From Nitrosomonas sp. (lineage in GTDB: Bacteria; Pseudomonadota; Gammaproteobacteria; Burkholderiales; Nitrosomonadaceae): 64,000 nucleotides of DNA. Where the stretch lies: the NCBI GenBank assembly GCA_021582655.1, contig CP091135.1, positions 1,544,097 through 1,608,096 of the forward strand. Reading direction: 5' to 3'. Both the position numbers and the translations under genes were made by a program. Below are positions 39,084 through 48,149 of the stretch, piece by piece (the first letter of the stretch is position 1; every line of letters begins with the position of its first letter). The notes beneath the pieces were generated by a model. The model had not been told where the DNA came from. It searched no databases and saw only the letters and a program-made list of their open reading frames with translations.

Positions 39084-39257
39084 ATGAACGACAAAAAGAA
39101 TCCATGTGAGCCCGAAACGATTGCTTGCAGCGTGTGCTTGAAGGAAATACCGGTATCCGAGGCCAGAAGTGAGGAAGCGACAGATTATGTGATGTATTAT
39201 TGCAGTCTGGATTGCTATGACAAATGGAAGAATCAATCCCAGGAGTCAAATCCGTAG
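39084..39257 (+). CDS. Small zinc-ribbon-like protein (DUF3330 type)
   Basis: 57 aa: begins MNDKKNPCEPETIACSVCL and contains YYCSLDCYDKW. Two Cys pairs (CSVC and CSLDC) fit a small zinc finger of the DUF3330 type, known from mercury- and metal-related operons. It lies 47 bases after the cytochrome gene on the same strand, with GAAGG before the start region. Function unknown; metal binding is inferred from the cysteines. Confidence 0.7.
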   Translation: MNDKKNPCEPETIACSVCLKEIPVSEARSEEATDYVMYYCSLDCYDKWKNQSQESNP

Positions 39258-39329
39258 CCCCTATCGCCTTTTCTGCTACGAAGCGCGCCAATTTGCTCGT
39301 TAATCCCGATTTCCGATGGTGCGGGATGA

Positions 39330-39719
39330 TCATTCCTCCGGTTTGGATTCGAGTGCATTCATTTGCTCGACAATGGCTTGTTTCTCAGCCTCCAGTTCCT
39401 TATAGCGAGCATACAGTGTATCCAGGTCAGCTGTGTATTGTTTGATCCGTTCCTCTTTTTCCTGTCGCCGTTGGACAAAGTCTTCATATTTCGGAATCGG
39501 TATACTCTTTTCGGGCGAAACGTTGGGTGCAGTAATCGTCGGCGCCTCAGACACTTCGTTGCGGCGCAGTTCTTGAATCATTAGAAACTGCTGATAAGTC
39601 GATTGGGATTCTTGCTGGACGAGGGCTAGATTTTTTTCCAGCCGGAGCATTTCCGGATCCGTATCGGCGATCGCCGGTATCAATATCATTAGGAATAACC
39701 CTAGCAGAACGATGCGCAT
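39330..39719 (-). CDS. Secreted coiled-coil protein of unknown function
   Basis: 129 aa. A signal peptide (about 1-18, ending PAIA) is followed by charged, Gln/Glu-rich helical sequence with two coiled-coil-like stretches (about 23-50 and 85-125). A GAGG ribosome binding site lies 8 bases before ATG 39719. No family was recognised. It lies convergent to the small zinc-ribbon gene. Confidence 0.65.
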   Translation of the reverse strand: MRIVLLGLFLMILIPAIADTDPEMLRLEKNLALVQQESQSTYQQFLMIQELRRNEVSEAPTITAPNVSPEKSIPIPKYEDFVQRRQEKEERIKQYTADLDTLYARYKELEAEKQAIVEQMNALESKPEE

Positions 39720-40158
39720 GATGATTACCTCATTCTAAAAAACAGTCCGATGCAATATTGGTCTGTCAGTGTGTTTCTGCTTTGCCTGGATTCAAATAGC
39801 GCATAAAAAGTACACAGTGCGGTCGCCGTGCAACATCGGCTGCATGTCCACATAATTGGTCTATTTGACGTTTCCCGTTATTTGTCTGACGCTTGGTGCA
39901 AGTGTTGTCATTGTTTGATGATGTATAGGCATTGCCCAAAACAATAAATTCTACACTGAATTGGTGGATTGTACTGCTTGCGCCGGTAAACTGACATAAC
40001 AAGAGCTGTCTCTGCATTGATACAAGCTTTAACGTACGATTAGAAGCTTATTTCGTTGTTTTTTCCGGCGTTGTTAGAAGCGAAATTCATATTAACATTC
40101 GTGTTCCGGAGGAATATGCTGATTCTTATCAACATTTTTTATTGAAGTGATAGCTGCA
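39720..40158. other. Intergenic region with no recognised feature
   Basis: About 440 bases between a secreted-protein gene and a truncated porin-like gene reading the other way. It must carry both promoters. No repeat or RNA gene was seen. Confidence 0.4.
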
Positions 40159-40324
40159 ATGCGAAGATCGGTCCTGAGCTTATTGATTTGTCTGGTGGTG
40201 TTATTTTGTGCCGCTGAAGCGATCGCGCAGGAATTTAAGAATCCGCGCTTTCGTTTAAGTGGATTCGGCACGCTGGATGTCACATCGGCGGGAACCAAGC
40301 AATATGGCTATCACAATGAGATGG
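40159..40324 (+). pseudogene. Porin-like gene truncated by an insertion sequence
   Basis: ATG 40159 opens MRRSVLSLLICLVVLFCAAE, a clear signal peptide, followed by RFRLSGFGTLDVTSAGTKQ, the typical first strand of a Gram-negative outer-membrane porin. After about 55 codons the frame enters the insertion-sequence end and stops at 40374. No continuation of the gene was found on the far side, where bacterioferritin begins, so the rest has been lost or moved. Confidence 0.65.
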
Positions 40325-40459
40325 TATGGACGCTTCCCTCCCTACGGGGAGTCGGGGTAAGCAATACGAATTAAGTTAGAGCCCCTCGCGGACCTGACGG
40401 CATCTACGTGCCAAGGTGGGGATAATAGAATCTTTCCACAAACGGACGGAGGGGCTGAA

Positions 40460-41482
40460 ATGAATTTTACGACATATGGGTTGGATATCGCAAAGCGAGC
40501 TTTTCAACTGTACTGGGTAACACACGAGAATGGCGAGATACACAACCGCAAGTTTGGCAAGCAAGAACTGCTGGAGTTTCTGGCGCAACGTGAAGCTGGA
40601 TTGATTGCAATTGAAGCGTGCGGTAGTGCCCACTGGTGGCGGCGCAAATTGATGGCACTGGGGCATGAAGTCAGATTAATTCACGCCAAGTTTGTCCGGC
40701 CTTTTGTGCAAGGCAACAAGACCGATGCGGCAGATGCTAAGGCAATCTGGACAGCGGTACGGCAACCGGGGATGCGGACGGTAGCCGGTAAAACAGAAGA
40801 TCAACAAGCGATGTTGGCACTACACCGGATGAGATTATCGCTGATCAAGTTCCGCACCATGCAGGTGAATCAACTGCGCGGATTACTCTACGAGTTTGGT
40901 GTTACGTTGAAAGGTGGCCGACAAGCAGGCGTGGCAGAAATACAACAACGCATGATTGAACTAGAAGAAATCGTGCCTACCATGCTATTCAAAGCTACTA
41001 AGGAGCAGTTAAGGCGTATTGATGAAATTGAGGCTGATGTTCAACACATTGAGCGCAGAATCAAAGATTGGCAAAAACAACAAGCCGCTTGTAGGAAGGT
41101 TGCTGAGATTCCAGGTGTGGGAATGCTGACGGCAACCGCCTTGGTCGCGACGATGGGTGAAGCAAATTGCTTCAAATCTGGACGGGAGTTTGCTGCTTTT
41201 GTAGGGCTTGTTCCAAGGCAAAGTGGCACGGGCGGTAAGGTCAAGCTGTTAGGTATCAGTAAAAGAGGCGACACGTATTTACGAACTTTGCTGATCCATG
41301 GCGCCAGAGCAGTCATGTTCATCGCCAAAGATAAAGGCGCGTGGAGCGAAGCACTGCTGCATAGGCGTCCGACGAATGTGGCCATTGTTGCGATGGCTAA
41401 CAAGATGGCACGAACGGCGTGGGCGATTTTGGCGCACGATCGAGAGTACCAAAAGGGTTATGTGAGCCAAGAGCCCACATAA
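40460..41482 (+). CDS. IS110-family transposase
   Basis: 340 aa, full length. The N-terminal DEDD RuvC-like domain starts YGLDIAKRAFQLYWV, with IEACGSAHWWRRKL and VRPFVQGNKTDAADAKAIW. The C-terminal Tnp20 domain holds IPGVGMLTATALVATMG and the conserved serine-recombinase-like region GTGGKVKLLGISKRGDTYLR. The frame is intact, so the element may be active. An AGCCCCTC / GAGGGGCT inverted repeat (40380-40387 and 40449-40456) covers the ribosome binding site and could limit translation. Confidence 0.95.
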   Translation: MNFTTYGLDIAKRAFQLYWVTHENGEIHNRKFGKQELLEFLAQREAGLIAIEACGSAHWWRRKLMALGHEVRLIHAKFVRPFVQGNKTDAADAKAIWTAVRQPGMRTVAGKTEDQQAMLALHRMRLSLIKFRTMQVNQLRGLLYEFGVTLKGGRQAGVAEIQQRMIELEEIVPTMLFKATKEQLRRIDEIEADVQHIERRIKDWQKQQAACRKVAEIPGVGMLTATALVATMGEANCFKSGREFAAFVGLVPRQSGTGGKVKLLGISKRGDTYLRTLLIHGARAVMFIAKDKGAWSEALLHRRPTNVAIVAMANKMARTAWAILAHDREYQKGYVSQEPT

Positions 41483-41741
41483 CAAAGAACAACCACTAAA
41501 AAGGAGTGGAATGCTGATAGGTTGCGCAGGTAGATAAACCCGTGTGATGGCGAAACAGGTCGGACCGCAAGAACGTGAACCTGCATGGCGTTAAGTGCTT
41601 TGAGCACGACAAGGAGATGAGGGCGTTCTTGGCGAATTCCATCAGGGCCCGCAGATAGAAATCCAATCTGCAATAAGGCCGGATATAAGACTGCAGCCGA
41701 TTCTTCGTATCGCTAAAACACGAAATATCTCTTGCCAGACC
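41483..41741 (+). ncRNA. Candidate bridge RNA region of the insertion sequence
   Basis: About 260 non-coding bases lie between the transposase stop and the right end. In the IS1111 group the long non-coding end after the transposase encodes a structured bridge RNA that pairs with target and donor DNA. Local hairpins such as GTGCTTTGAGCAC are visible. Exact ends were not determined. Confidence 0.4.
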
Positions 41742-41766
41742 GGGAGGCGTCCATATAAGCAATGCC

Positions 41767-42234
41767 ATGAAAGGCAATACAAAAATTATCGATATTTTGA
41801 ACACTCTGCTGGCTGACGAACTGACCGCCATGGATCAGTATTTCGCGCATTCCAGAATGTATGATGACTGGGGATTCAGCAAGCTTTACGAGCGCATCGA
41901 TCATGAAATGAACGATGAAAAGCAGCATGCGGATCAATTGATCAAGCGGATTCTGTTTTTGGAAGGCACACCGGTCGTGGGCAACCGGAATCCGTTGCAA
42001 ATCGGCAAAGACGTTCCTCAAATGCTAAAGAACGACCTTGAATTGGAACGCACAGTGATTTCATCGCTGCGAAATGCGATCGCCGCCTGCGAACAGGAGC
42101 AGGACTACCAAACCCGGGAAATCCTTGAATCCATGCTGGCCGAAACGGAAGAAGATCACGCCTATTGGCTGGAAAAACAATTGAGGCTCATTGACAAGAT
42201 AGGGTTGCAAAATTACTTGCAATCGCAATTGTAA
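41767..42234 (+). CDS. bfr: Bacterioferritin (subunit lacking the usual haem methionine)
   Basis: 155 aa ferritin-like iron-storage subunit. Ferroxidase ligands are present: E18, E51, H54, E94 and the pair E128/H131. The position equivalent to the haem-binding Met52 of E. coli is Lys (K52 in NDEKQHAD), so this subunit probably cannot bind haem in the usual way. It resembles the haem-free type found in two-subunit bacterioferritins. The start lies about 11 bases beyond the inner edge of the insertion sequence, and no ribosome binding site is visible at the right distance. A terminator follows. Confidence 0.93.
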   Translation: MKGNTKIIDILNTLLADELTAMDQYFAHSRMYDDWGFSKLYERIDHEMNDEKQHADQLIKRILFLEGTPVVGNRNPLQIGKDVPQMLKNDLELERTVISSLRNAIAACEQEQDYQTREILESMLAETEEDHAYWLEKQLRLIDKIGLQNYLQSQL

Positions 42235-42250
42235 AATACCGCAAGCACGC

Positions 42251-42284
42251 GGCCTGTCCAATTGGGCAGGCCATTTTGGTTTTT
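42251..42284 (+). terminator. Rho-independent terminator after bfr
   Basis: Stem GGCCTGTCC / GGGCAGGCC with loop AATT, one G-T pair, followed by ATTTTGGTTTTT. It lies 16 bases after the bfr stop. Confidence 0.85.
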
Positions 42285-42421
42285 ATTGAACAGTACGCCA
42301 ATTCGCCCGAACTGCCGATACCGCTCACATTTTCCAAATTCCTCCAACAAACTTCCGCCAACTTCGGCGAAATTCGTCAAAATTCTGTACATTTCCAGCG
42401 CAACAGTCCATAATTAAAAAA

Positions 42422-42877
42422 ATGGATACCAGCAATGCAAAATTTAAGAATATCCTGATTGTTCATGGCCCGAATTTAAATTTATTGGGAATGCGCGAAC
42501 CGGAGATTTACGGAAACGTTACGTTGCAGGATATTAACAGAAACTTGCTTCAACTAGCGGAACATACAGCCATAAAATTGGATTTTTTTCAAAACAACGC
42601 CGAATCGGCGTTGATTGATCGAATACAACACGCCATGCACGATGGCACTGATTTCATCATCATCAATCCGGCAGCATACACCCATACCAGCGTTGCCTTG
42701 CGCGACGCGTTGATAGCGGTCCGGCTACCGTTTATCGAAGTGCATTTATCGAATATTTTTGCCCGCGAACCTTTCCGCCATCATTCCTATTTCTCGGATC
42801 TGGCGATTGGCATCATTAGCGGCTTAGGCGCAAAAGGCTATGAATTGGCGCTTGAATACGCGATATCATGCCGCTGA
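42422..42877 (+). CDS. aroQ: 3-dehydroquinate dehydratase, type II
   Basis: 151 aa, shikimate pathway enzyme. Signatures are [21 protein letters not shown], the mobile loop with [31 protein letters not shown] and [18 protein letters not shown], each complete. It is a normal-length single-domain protein. accB follows 61 bases later; aroQ-accB-accC is a common order. Confidence 0.97.
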   Translation: MDTSNAKFKNILIVHGPNLNLLGMREPEIYGNVTLQDINRNLLQLAEHTAIKLDFFQNNAESALIDRIQHAMHDGTDFIIINPAAYTHTSVALRDALIAVRLPFIEVHLSNIFAREPFRHHSYFSDLAIGIISGLGAKGYELALEYAISCR

Positions 42878-42938
42878 TTTCTATATTGACGACTTCTTTT
42901 AATTTATTGTAGACGAGGCAGCGCCCGAAGGATCTGTT

Positions 42939-43415
42939 ATGGATTTGAGAAAGCTTAAGAAGCTTATTGAGTTGGTTGAAGAATCGAGTATTGCGGAATT
43001 GGAAATTACCGAAGGCGAAGAAAAAGTCCGCATCAGTAAATCCGGTCCCGGTATACCCGGCTATGCCTATATGCCGCAGGCGATGCCGGCTGTCATGCCA
43101 CCCGTCCAGCACCAAGCCGCTGCCGAGATCAACAACAAAACCGAAGGAACCGCGGCCACCAATCCGAATGTGATCCCTGACGGTCATGTCGTCAAATCGC
43201 CGATGGTAGGCACTTTTTATCGCGCCGCATCACCCGGCGCCAATCCGTTTGTCGAAGTCGGACAATCCGTCAAAACGGGCGATACGTTATGCATCATCGA
43301 AGCGATGAAATTGCTGAATGAAATTGAAGCCGACAAAAATGGTGTAATCAAAGCGATCCTCTGTGAAAACGGACATCCGGTCGAGTATGGCGAACCCCTG
43401 TTCGTCATTCAATAA
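42939..43415 (+). CDS. accB: Biotin carboxyl carrier protein of acetyl-CoA carboxylase
   Basis: 158 aa. It carries biotin between the carboxylase and transferase subunits for fatty acid synthesis. The N-terminal half is helical followed by a Pro/Ala-rich linker; the C-terminal biotinyl domain has the biotinylation site [14 protein letters not shown] with the modified Lys in EAMKL. AAGGAT before the start is the ribosome binding site. accC follows 25 bases later. Confidence 0.98.
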   Translation: MDLRKLKKLIELVEESSIAELEITEGEEKVRISKSGPGIPGYAYMPQAMPAVMPPVQHQAAAEINNKTEGTAATNPNVIPDGHVVKSPMVGTFYRAASPGANPFVEVGQSVKTGDTLCIIEAMKLLNEIEADKNGVIKAILCENGHPVEYGEPLFVIQ

Positions 43416-43440
43416 TCATCTGAATCGATAGCACACAGCT

Positions 43441-44796
43441 ATGTTTGAAAAAATTCTAATTGCCAATCGCGGCGAAATTGCATTGCGAATTCAACGTGCC
43501 TGCCGTTCGATGGGGATAAAAACCGTCGCGGTGCACTCGGAAGCGGACGCGGAAGCTAAATATGTCATGCTCGCCGACGAATCGGTATGCATCGGACCGG
43601 CACCGGTCGCCCAAAGTTATTTGAATATTCCAGCGATTATCAGTGCAGCCGAAGTGACCGACGCGGAAGCGATTCATCCCGGTTATGGGTTTTTATCCGA
43701 AAACGCCGATTTTGCTGAGCGCGTTGAAAAAAGCGGCTTCGTATTCATCGGCCCGCGCCCGGAAACGATTCGCCTGATGGGCGACAAAGTCAGCGCAAAA
43801 AATGCCATGATCAAAGCGGGCGTACCCTGCGTTCCGGGATCAAACGGCGCACTGCCTGATCATATCGATGAGGTCAAGAAAATCGCCAAAGATATCGGCT
43901 ACCCGATCATCATCAAAGCCGCAGGCGGCGGCGGCGGACGCGGGATGCGCGTGGTGCATACTGAAGCGGCGTTATCGAATGCGGTCATCATGACACGCAA
44001 CGAAGCACAAGCCGCGTTCGGCAATCCCGTTGTTTATGCCGAAAAATTCCTGGAGAATCCGCGCCATATCGAATTTCAGCTGCTGGTCGACGAGCACGGA
44101 AATGCGGTGCATTTGGGTGAAAGGGATTGCTCGATGCAGCGCCGCCACCAAAAAATCCTCGAGGAAGCGCCTGCTCCGGGAATTCCGGAAGAATTACGCA
44201 ATAAAATCGGTGAACGGTGCGCGGAAGCCTGCCGCCGCATCAAATATCGCGGCGTCGGCACCTTCGAGTTTTTATTCGAAAACAACGAATTCTATTTCAT
44301 CGAAATGAATACCCGGTTGCAAGTGGAGCACCCGGTTACCGAAGCGATTACCGGCATCGACCTGGTACAAGCGCAAATCAAGGTCGCTGCGGGCTTGTCA
44401 TTGCCGATCGCACAACAGGATGTTGTATTCAAAGGGCACGCCATCGAATGCCGCATCAATGCGGAGGATGCTTACAAACTGACACCTTCCGCCGGACGCA
44501 TCACCCAATACCACGCACCCGGCGGTCCCGGTGTACGCGTCGATTCGCACGTTTATCATAACTATATGGTGCCGCCTTATTACGATTCGATGATCGGCAA
44601 AATCATCACGTACGGCGACACACGCGACCAAGCCATCGCGCGCATGCACATCGCGTTATCGGAGATGGTGGTAGCCGGCATCAAAACCAATATTCCCCTA
44701 CATCGCGACCTGCTCAACGACGCCACGTTTTTACGCGGCGGGGCATCGATTCATTACCTGGAACAGAAGCTTGCGCTGCATAACAAGGCGGGATGA
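43441..44796 (+). CDS. accC: Biotin carboxylase of acetyl-CoA carboxylase
   Basis: 451 aa ATP-grasp enzyme that carboxylates biotin on AccB. It contains [18 protein letters not shown], the Gly-rich loop [15 protein letters not shown], the ATP-grasp [26 protein letters not shown] region (given here as two parts: EFLFENNEF and [14 protein letters not shown]) and the C-terminal domain. The reading frame is intact. Its stop overlaps the first possible prmA start by four bases. Confidence 0.98.
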   Translation: MFEKILIANRGEIALRIQRACRSMGIKTVAVHSEADAEAKYVMLADESVCIGPAPVAQSYLNIPAIISAAEVTDAEAIHPGYGFLSENADFAERVEKSGFVFIGPRPETIRLMGDKVSAKNAMIKAGVPCVPGSNGALPDHIDEVKKIAKDIGYPIIIKAAGGGGGRGMRVVHTEAALSNAVIMTRNEAQAAFGNPVVYAEKFLENPRHIEFQLLVDEHGNAVHLGERDCSMQRRHQKILEEAPAPGIPEELRNKIGERCAEACRRIKYRGVGTFEFLFENNEFYFIEMNTRLQVEHPVTEAITGIDLVQAQIKVAAGLSLPIAQQDVVFKGHAIECRINAEDAYKLTPSAGRITQYHAPGGPGVRVDSHVYHNYMVPPYYDSMIGKIITYGDTRDQAIARMHIALSEMVVAGIKTNIPLHRDLLNDATFLRGGASIHYLEQKLALHNKAG

Positions 44797-44837
44797 TCGT
44801 TCAATCCCCATGCCTGACCGGTACCGATGCGTGCAGT

Positions 44838-45749
44838 ATGGCCTGGATTACACTGAATATTAGTACCGATGCGGCACACGCCGAATCGCTCAGCGACGCA
44901 TTGATGGCGCTGGGTGCTTTATCTGTCGATATTCACGATGCCGCCGCCGACACCCAAGGCGAACAGATGCTGTTCGGTGAGCCCGGCGAACCGGGCGGGG
45001 AAATCTGGCAAAATGCGGAAATTTCGGCATTGTTCGATCAAGCGGCCGATATCGACGCCATCGTACATCTGCTTGCCGACACTCTGAGTCTTGCACAACC
45101 GCTTCAATACAGCGTAAACACCGTCGAGCCCCAAGACTGGGTGCGCCTGACGCAAGCGCAATTCGAACCGATTCAAATCTCACCGCGCCTGTGGATCGTA
45201 CCCACCTGGCATGCACTGCCCGATCCCGGTGCCATTAATCTGATTTTGGATCCCGGTCTTGCCTTCGGCACGGGTAGCCATCCGACCACACAGCTTTGCT
45301 TGAGCTGGCTGGATCAACATGTACAATCCGGCGATCGCGTACTGGATTACGGTTGTGGTTCCGGCATTCTGGCCATTGCCGCATTAAAACTCGGCGCCTG
45401 CGATATCACCGGTATCGACATTGATCCGCAAGCGGTCGAAGCCAGCATCAACAACGCCACGCATAATCGATGCGACCTTCACCGATTTATGTTTGCCGCA
45501 CCTGATCGCATCGAAATTGACAATGCGTCAATGGATATCGTGGTTGCCAACATCCTAGCAAATCCCCTGCAAATCCTCGCACCCGTGCTTGCCCAAGCGG
45601 TACGTCCGGGAGGACATATCGTATTATCCGGCATCCTGCAGCAACAAGCGGAGGAAGTGATACAAACCTATCAGCCATGGTTCGACATGTCCGCCGCCAA
45701 CATGCAGGAAGGTTGGGTGCTGTTAACCGGATGCAAAAAAATGAAATAA
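44838..45749 (+). CDS. prmA: Ribosomal protein L11 methyltransferase
   Basis: 303 aa from ATG 44838, whose product begins MAWITLNISTDAAHAESLSD as in the family; the frame is open to ATG 44793, which overlaps the accC stop, and either could be used. The SAM site is VLDYGCGSGILAIAALKLGA, and the substrate segment VVANILANPLQILAP follows. GTGSHPTTQLCL is the PrmA-specific motif. It trimethylates ribosomal protein L11. Confidence 0.95.
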   Translation: MAWITLNISTDAAHAESLSDALMALGALSVDIHDAAADTQGEQMLFGEPGEPGGEIWQNAEISALFDQAADIDAIVHLLADTLSLAQPLQYSVNTVEPQDWVRLTQAQFEPIQISPRLWIVPTWHALPDPGAINLILDPGLAFGTGSHPTTQLCLSWLDQHVQSGDRVLDYGCGSGILAIAALKLGACDITGIDIDPQAVEASINNATHNRCDLHRFMFAAPDRIEIDNASMDIVVANILANPLQILAPVLAQAVRPGGHIVLSGILQQQAEEVIQTYQPWFDMSAANMQEGWVLLTGCKKMK

Positions 45750-45782
45750 TGACTTCCAAAAAGCGACAAGGCCGGCTTATTC

Positions 45783-45928
45783 AGGAAACGTCGATCAATT
45801 CGGCGAACGAGATGGAACACAAGACACACAAAACACAGCGACCGGAACCTGCCTTACCGACAGGTAAGACAGCCAGTGCCGCACAACGCAACGATTCGCT
45901 CACACGGCCCATTTATCAACGTCGCCTT
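45783..45928 (+). repeat. Dispersed MITE-like repeat, copy D
   Basis: About 146 bp. The left end is AGGAAACGTCGATCAATTCG followed by GCGAACGAGATGG and AAAACACAGCGACCGGA; the right end is diverged (TTTATCAACGTCGCCTT). It fills the gap between prmA and the DUF3426 gene. Confidence 0.75.
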
Positions 45929-45972
45929 AATTCCCCTTTCGATTGCGTACGATTCGATACAGGCGATAACAT

Positions 45973-46755
45973 ATGGCGCTCGTGACAGTCTGCCCGGACT
46001 GCACCACCACATTTCGTGTCAGTTCCACGCAATTGCAAGCACACGGCGGCGATGTGCGCTGCGGGCATTGTTACCGCGTGTTCAACGGCTTTACCATGTT
46101 GATTACCGTACACGAATCCGCCATCGAGCATCCGGTACAGTCGATCCGGGCACCATCGGCAACTCCGTCGCCGATCGCCCCCCCCGCCGCAACCGATTCC
46201 GACAGCCACGATTGGCGCAATACCCCGCCGGACGCTGCAGAATTTTTTCTGGATAACAATACACCGGAAAAAGGTTCGCACGGTTTCGGAATCGCCGTTA
46301 ATGTGCTGCTGTCACTGCTATTAACCGGACAGCTGATTCATCATTATCGCACCGAATTGACCATTGCCATGCCATCAACCCGGCCTTACTTCGAATACTA
46401 TTGTGCCTGGCTCGGATGCACCGTCCCTTATCCGCAAGCCATCGAATTGATCGGCATCGAATCCTCCGAGCTGCAAAAGAACTCCTCACGCCAACCCGAA
46501 ATCACCACATTACGTGCAACAATCCGCAACCATGCGGCTTTTCCGCAAAAATTACCCGCGCTGCACCTGTTATTGTTGAACGCGCAGGAACAAGTAAGCG
46601 CCAGCAGAATTTTCCCGGCACAGGATTATTTACCGGAACAGGAACAACACCTGCAATTCATTGCACCGCAACAAGAACTTGAGATTCGCCTGGATTTCGA
46701 TGACAGTCAATTGACCGCAATGGGCTATCGCTTACAGTTGCTGTACCCCGAATAG
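45973..46755 (+). CDS. Zinc-ribbon and DUF3426 membrane protein
   Basis: 260 aa. An N-terminal MJ0042-type zinc ribbon has two Cys pairs (CPDC and CGHC, residues 7-36). A variable linker of about 70 residues and one membrane segment (about 107-123) come next. A C-terminal DUF3426 domain covers about residues 145-258 (TTLRATIRNHAAFPQKLPAL). This layout downstream of prmA is common in betaproteobacteria. The function is unknown. Confidence 0.9.
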   Translation: MALVTVCPDCTTTFRVSSTQLQAHGGDVRCGHCYRVFNGFTMLITVHESAIEHPVQSIRAPSATPSPIAPPAATDSDSHDWRNTPPDAAEFFLDNNTPEKGSHGFGIAVNVLLSLLLTGQLIHHYRTELTIAMPSTRPYFEYYCAWLGCTVPYPQAIELIGIESSELQKNSSRQPEITTLRATIRNHAAFPQKLPALHLLLLNAQEQVSASRIFPAQDYLPEQEQHLQFIAPQQELEIRLDFDDSQLTAMGYRLQLLYPE

Positions 46756-46758
46756 GCC

Positions 46759-46776
46759 GTTGAGAAACGATCCGCA
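46759..46776 (+). repeat. Second repeat type, end sequence after DUF3426 gene
   Basis: GTTGAGAAACGATCCGCA, starting four bases after the stop codon. Identical over 18 bases to the sequence beside ttcA on the other strand. Confidence 0.55.
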
Positions 46777-46834
46777 CTGCCGCTGCGCCTCGCTCTTCCC
46801 CTATATCCACGCAGTATCAATGCCATGGACATTA

Positions 46835-47173
46835 TCAATTTTGCGCATGATTGCGGTGTATCGCCATTTCCAGCCCGCTCCCGCATTTCCAGCACAACTG
46901 AAAATTGGCCGGATTTTCTTCGCTGCATGAAGGACAGCGCACGTTACCGGTCGCAACCGGCGTATCCTCGTAGATTTCGACAATGCACTTGCCACGCTCA
47001 TAATCCTCGTCGCGCATCACCCAAACTTCCGGATACGCATGTGTGAAAGGAATCTCACCGATAGCACCCTGTGCGTGCTGGTTAAAAATTTGTGCCGGTA
47101 TATAGGCGTGCTCAAGCAGATCCAGTACTATCTGCGCTTCCATCAGATCGGTGGCGGAATATATTTTTTTCAT
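46835..47173 (-). CDS. DUF2007 and zinc-ribbon protein
   Basis: 112 aa. Residues 1-70 form a DUF2007 (PII-like signal-transducing) domain: YSATDLMEAQIVLDLLEHA, and VWVMRDEDYERGKCIVE. Residues 79-98 form a C4 zinc ribbon (CPSCSEENPANFQLCWKCGS). DUF2007 proteins are small, poorly studied cytoplasmic proteins. It diverges from rdgC with 45 bases between the starts. Confidence 0.88.
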   Translation of the reverse strand: MKKIYSATDLMEAQIVLDLLEHAYIPAQIFNQHAQGAIGEIPFTHAYPEVWVMRDEDYERGKCIVEIYEDTPVATGNVRCPSCSEENPANFQLCWKCGSGLEMAIHRNHAQN

Positions 47174-47218
47174 ACAACCCGGAATACAAAATGATCAATC
47201 GGTTACTGGAATTTAGCG

Positions 47219-48106
47219 ATGTGGTTTAGAAATCTGCAAATATATCGTATCACCGGCGGCAATATCACGCCGGATAATCTCGAACCTGCGTTATCGCAGC
47301 ATGCATTGCAACCGTGTTTACAAATGGAGATGCAAAGTCGCGGCTGGCTGCCGCCACGCAATGAACAGCCTGATTTCGTACTTGCATTCGGCCAACATTG
47401 GCTGATCGCATTAGGGGTTGAAAAGAAATTGCTACCCGCCGCGGTAATCAATCAGCACGCGCAAACCCGTATCGCCAGCATCGAGCAAATGCAGGGCTAC
47501 AAAGCAGGTAAAAAGCAAGTGCGGGACATCAAGGAAGCAACGATCGTCGAATTATTGCCACGCGCATTTGCGCAGCGTCATAAAACTTATGCATGGATCG
47601 ATGCCGTCAACAACCGGCTGATTCTGGATACCGCGAGCGCCAACAAAGCCGAGGAATTTATCGACGCTCTGGTTAAAACCGTGCCGGGAATCACGCTGGC
47701 ACCGCTCGACACCCAATTATCGCCGTCGACGGCGATGACACGCTGGTTGACCGGGGATGAACCACCTTCGATCTTCAGCGTCGATCGCGATTGCGAACTG
47801 CAAGGCATGAGCGACGAGAAGGAAACGATCAAATACACCTGCCATCTGCTGGATGCGGAAGAAATCGGACGGCATACCCGTGCAGGAAAAAAAGCAATCA
47901 GGTTGGCGATGACATGGGACGGTAAGATTTCGTTCGTATTGCACGACAACTTGCAACTGCGGCGGATCGCGCCTCAGGATATCCTGAAAGAATCCCCCGA
48001 GAGCGCGGAAGAGTTGTTTGTCAGCGACTTCACCATTATGAGCGGCGAATTAAGCCGGTTGATTACCGATATCGTCGCAGCACTGGATGGCGAAGACCGC
48101 GGTTGA
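47219..48106 (+). CDS. rdgC: Recombination-associated protein RdgC
   Basis: 295 aa, ring-shaped non-specific DNA-binding protein that limits RecA activity. Typical segments are MWFRNLQIYRIT at the start, HWLIALGVEKKLLPAAVIN, KKQVRDIKEATIVELLPRAF and DCELQGMSDEKETIKY. The length is normal. It converges on the DUF6781-like gene. Confidence 0.96.
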   Translation: MWFRNLQIYRITGGNITPDNLEPALSQHALQPCLQMEMQSRGWLPPRNEQPDFVLAFGQHWLIALGVEKKLLPAAVINQHAQTRIASIEQMQGYKAGKKQVRDIKEATIVELLPRAFAQRHKTYAWIDAVNNRLILDTASANKAEEFIDALVKTVPGITLAPLDTQLSPSTAMTRWLTGDEPPSIFSVDRDCELQGMSDEKETIKYTCHLLDAEEIGRHTRAGKKAIRLAMTWDGKISFVLHDNLQLRRIAPQDILKESPESAEELFVSDFTIMSGELSRLITDIVAALDGEDRG

Positions 48107-48149
48107 TTCAACATCGTGTTGCTTCAAAAACGATCCTCAACGCCCGCCT

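Larger units (their letters stand above)
40325..41755 (+). mobile_element. IS110-family insertion sequence (IS1111 group)
   Basis: The left end TATGGACGCTTCCC (40325-40338) is repeated inverted at the right end (41742-41755), matching at 13 of 14 bases; such sub-terminal inverted repeats are typical of the IS1111 group. The true tips lie a few bases outside. It carries one transposase gene and a non-coding stretch of about 260 bases downstream of it. No target duplication is evident, as expected for this family. Confidence 0.8.
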
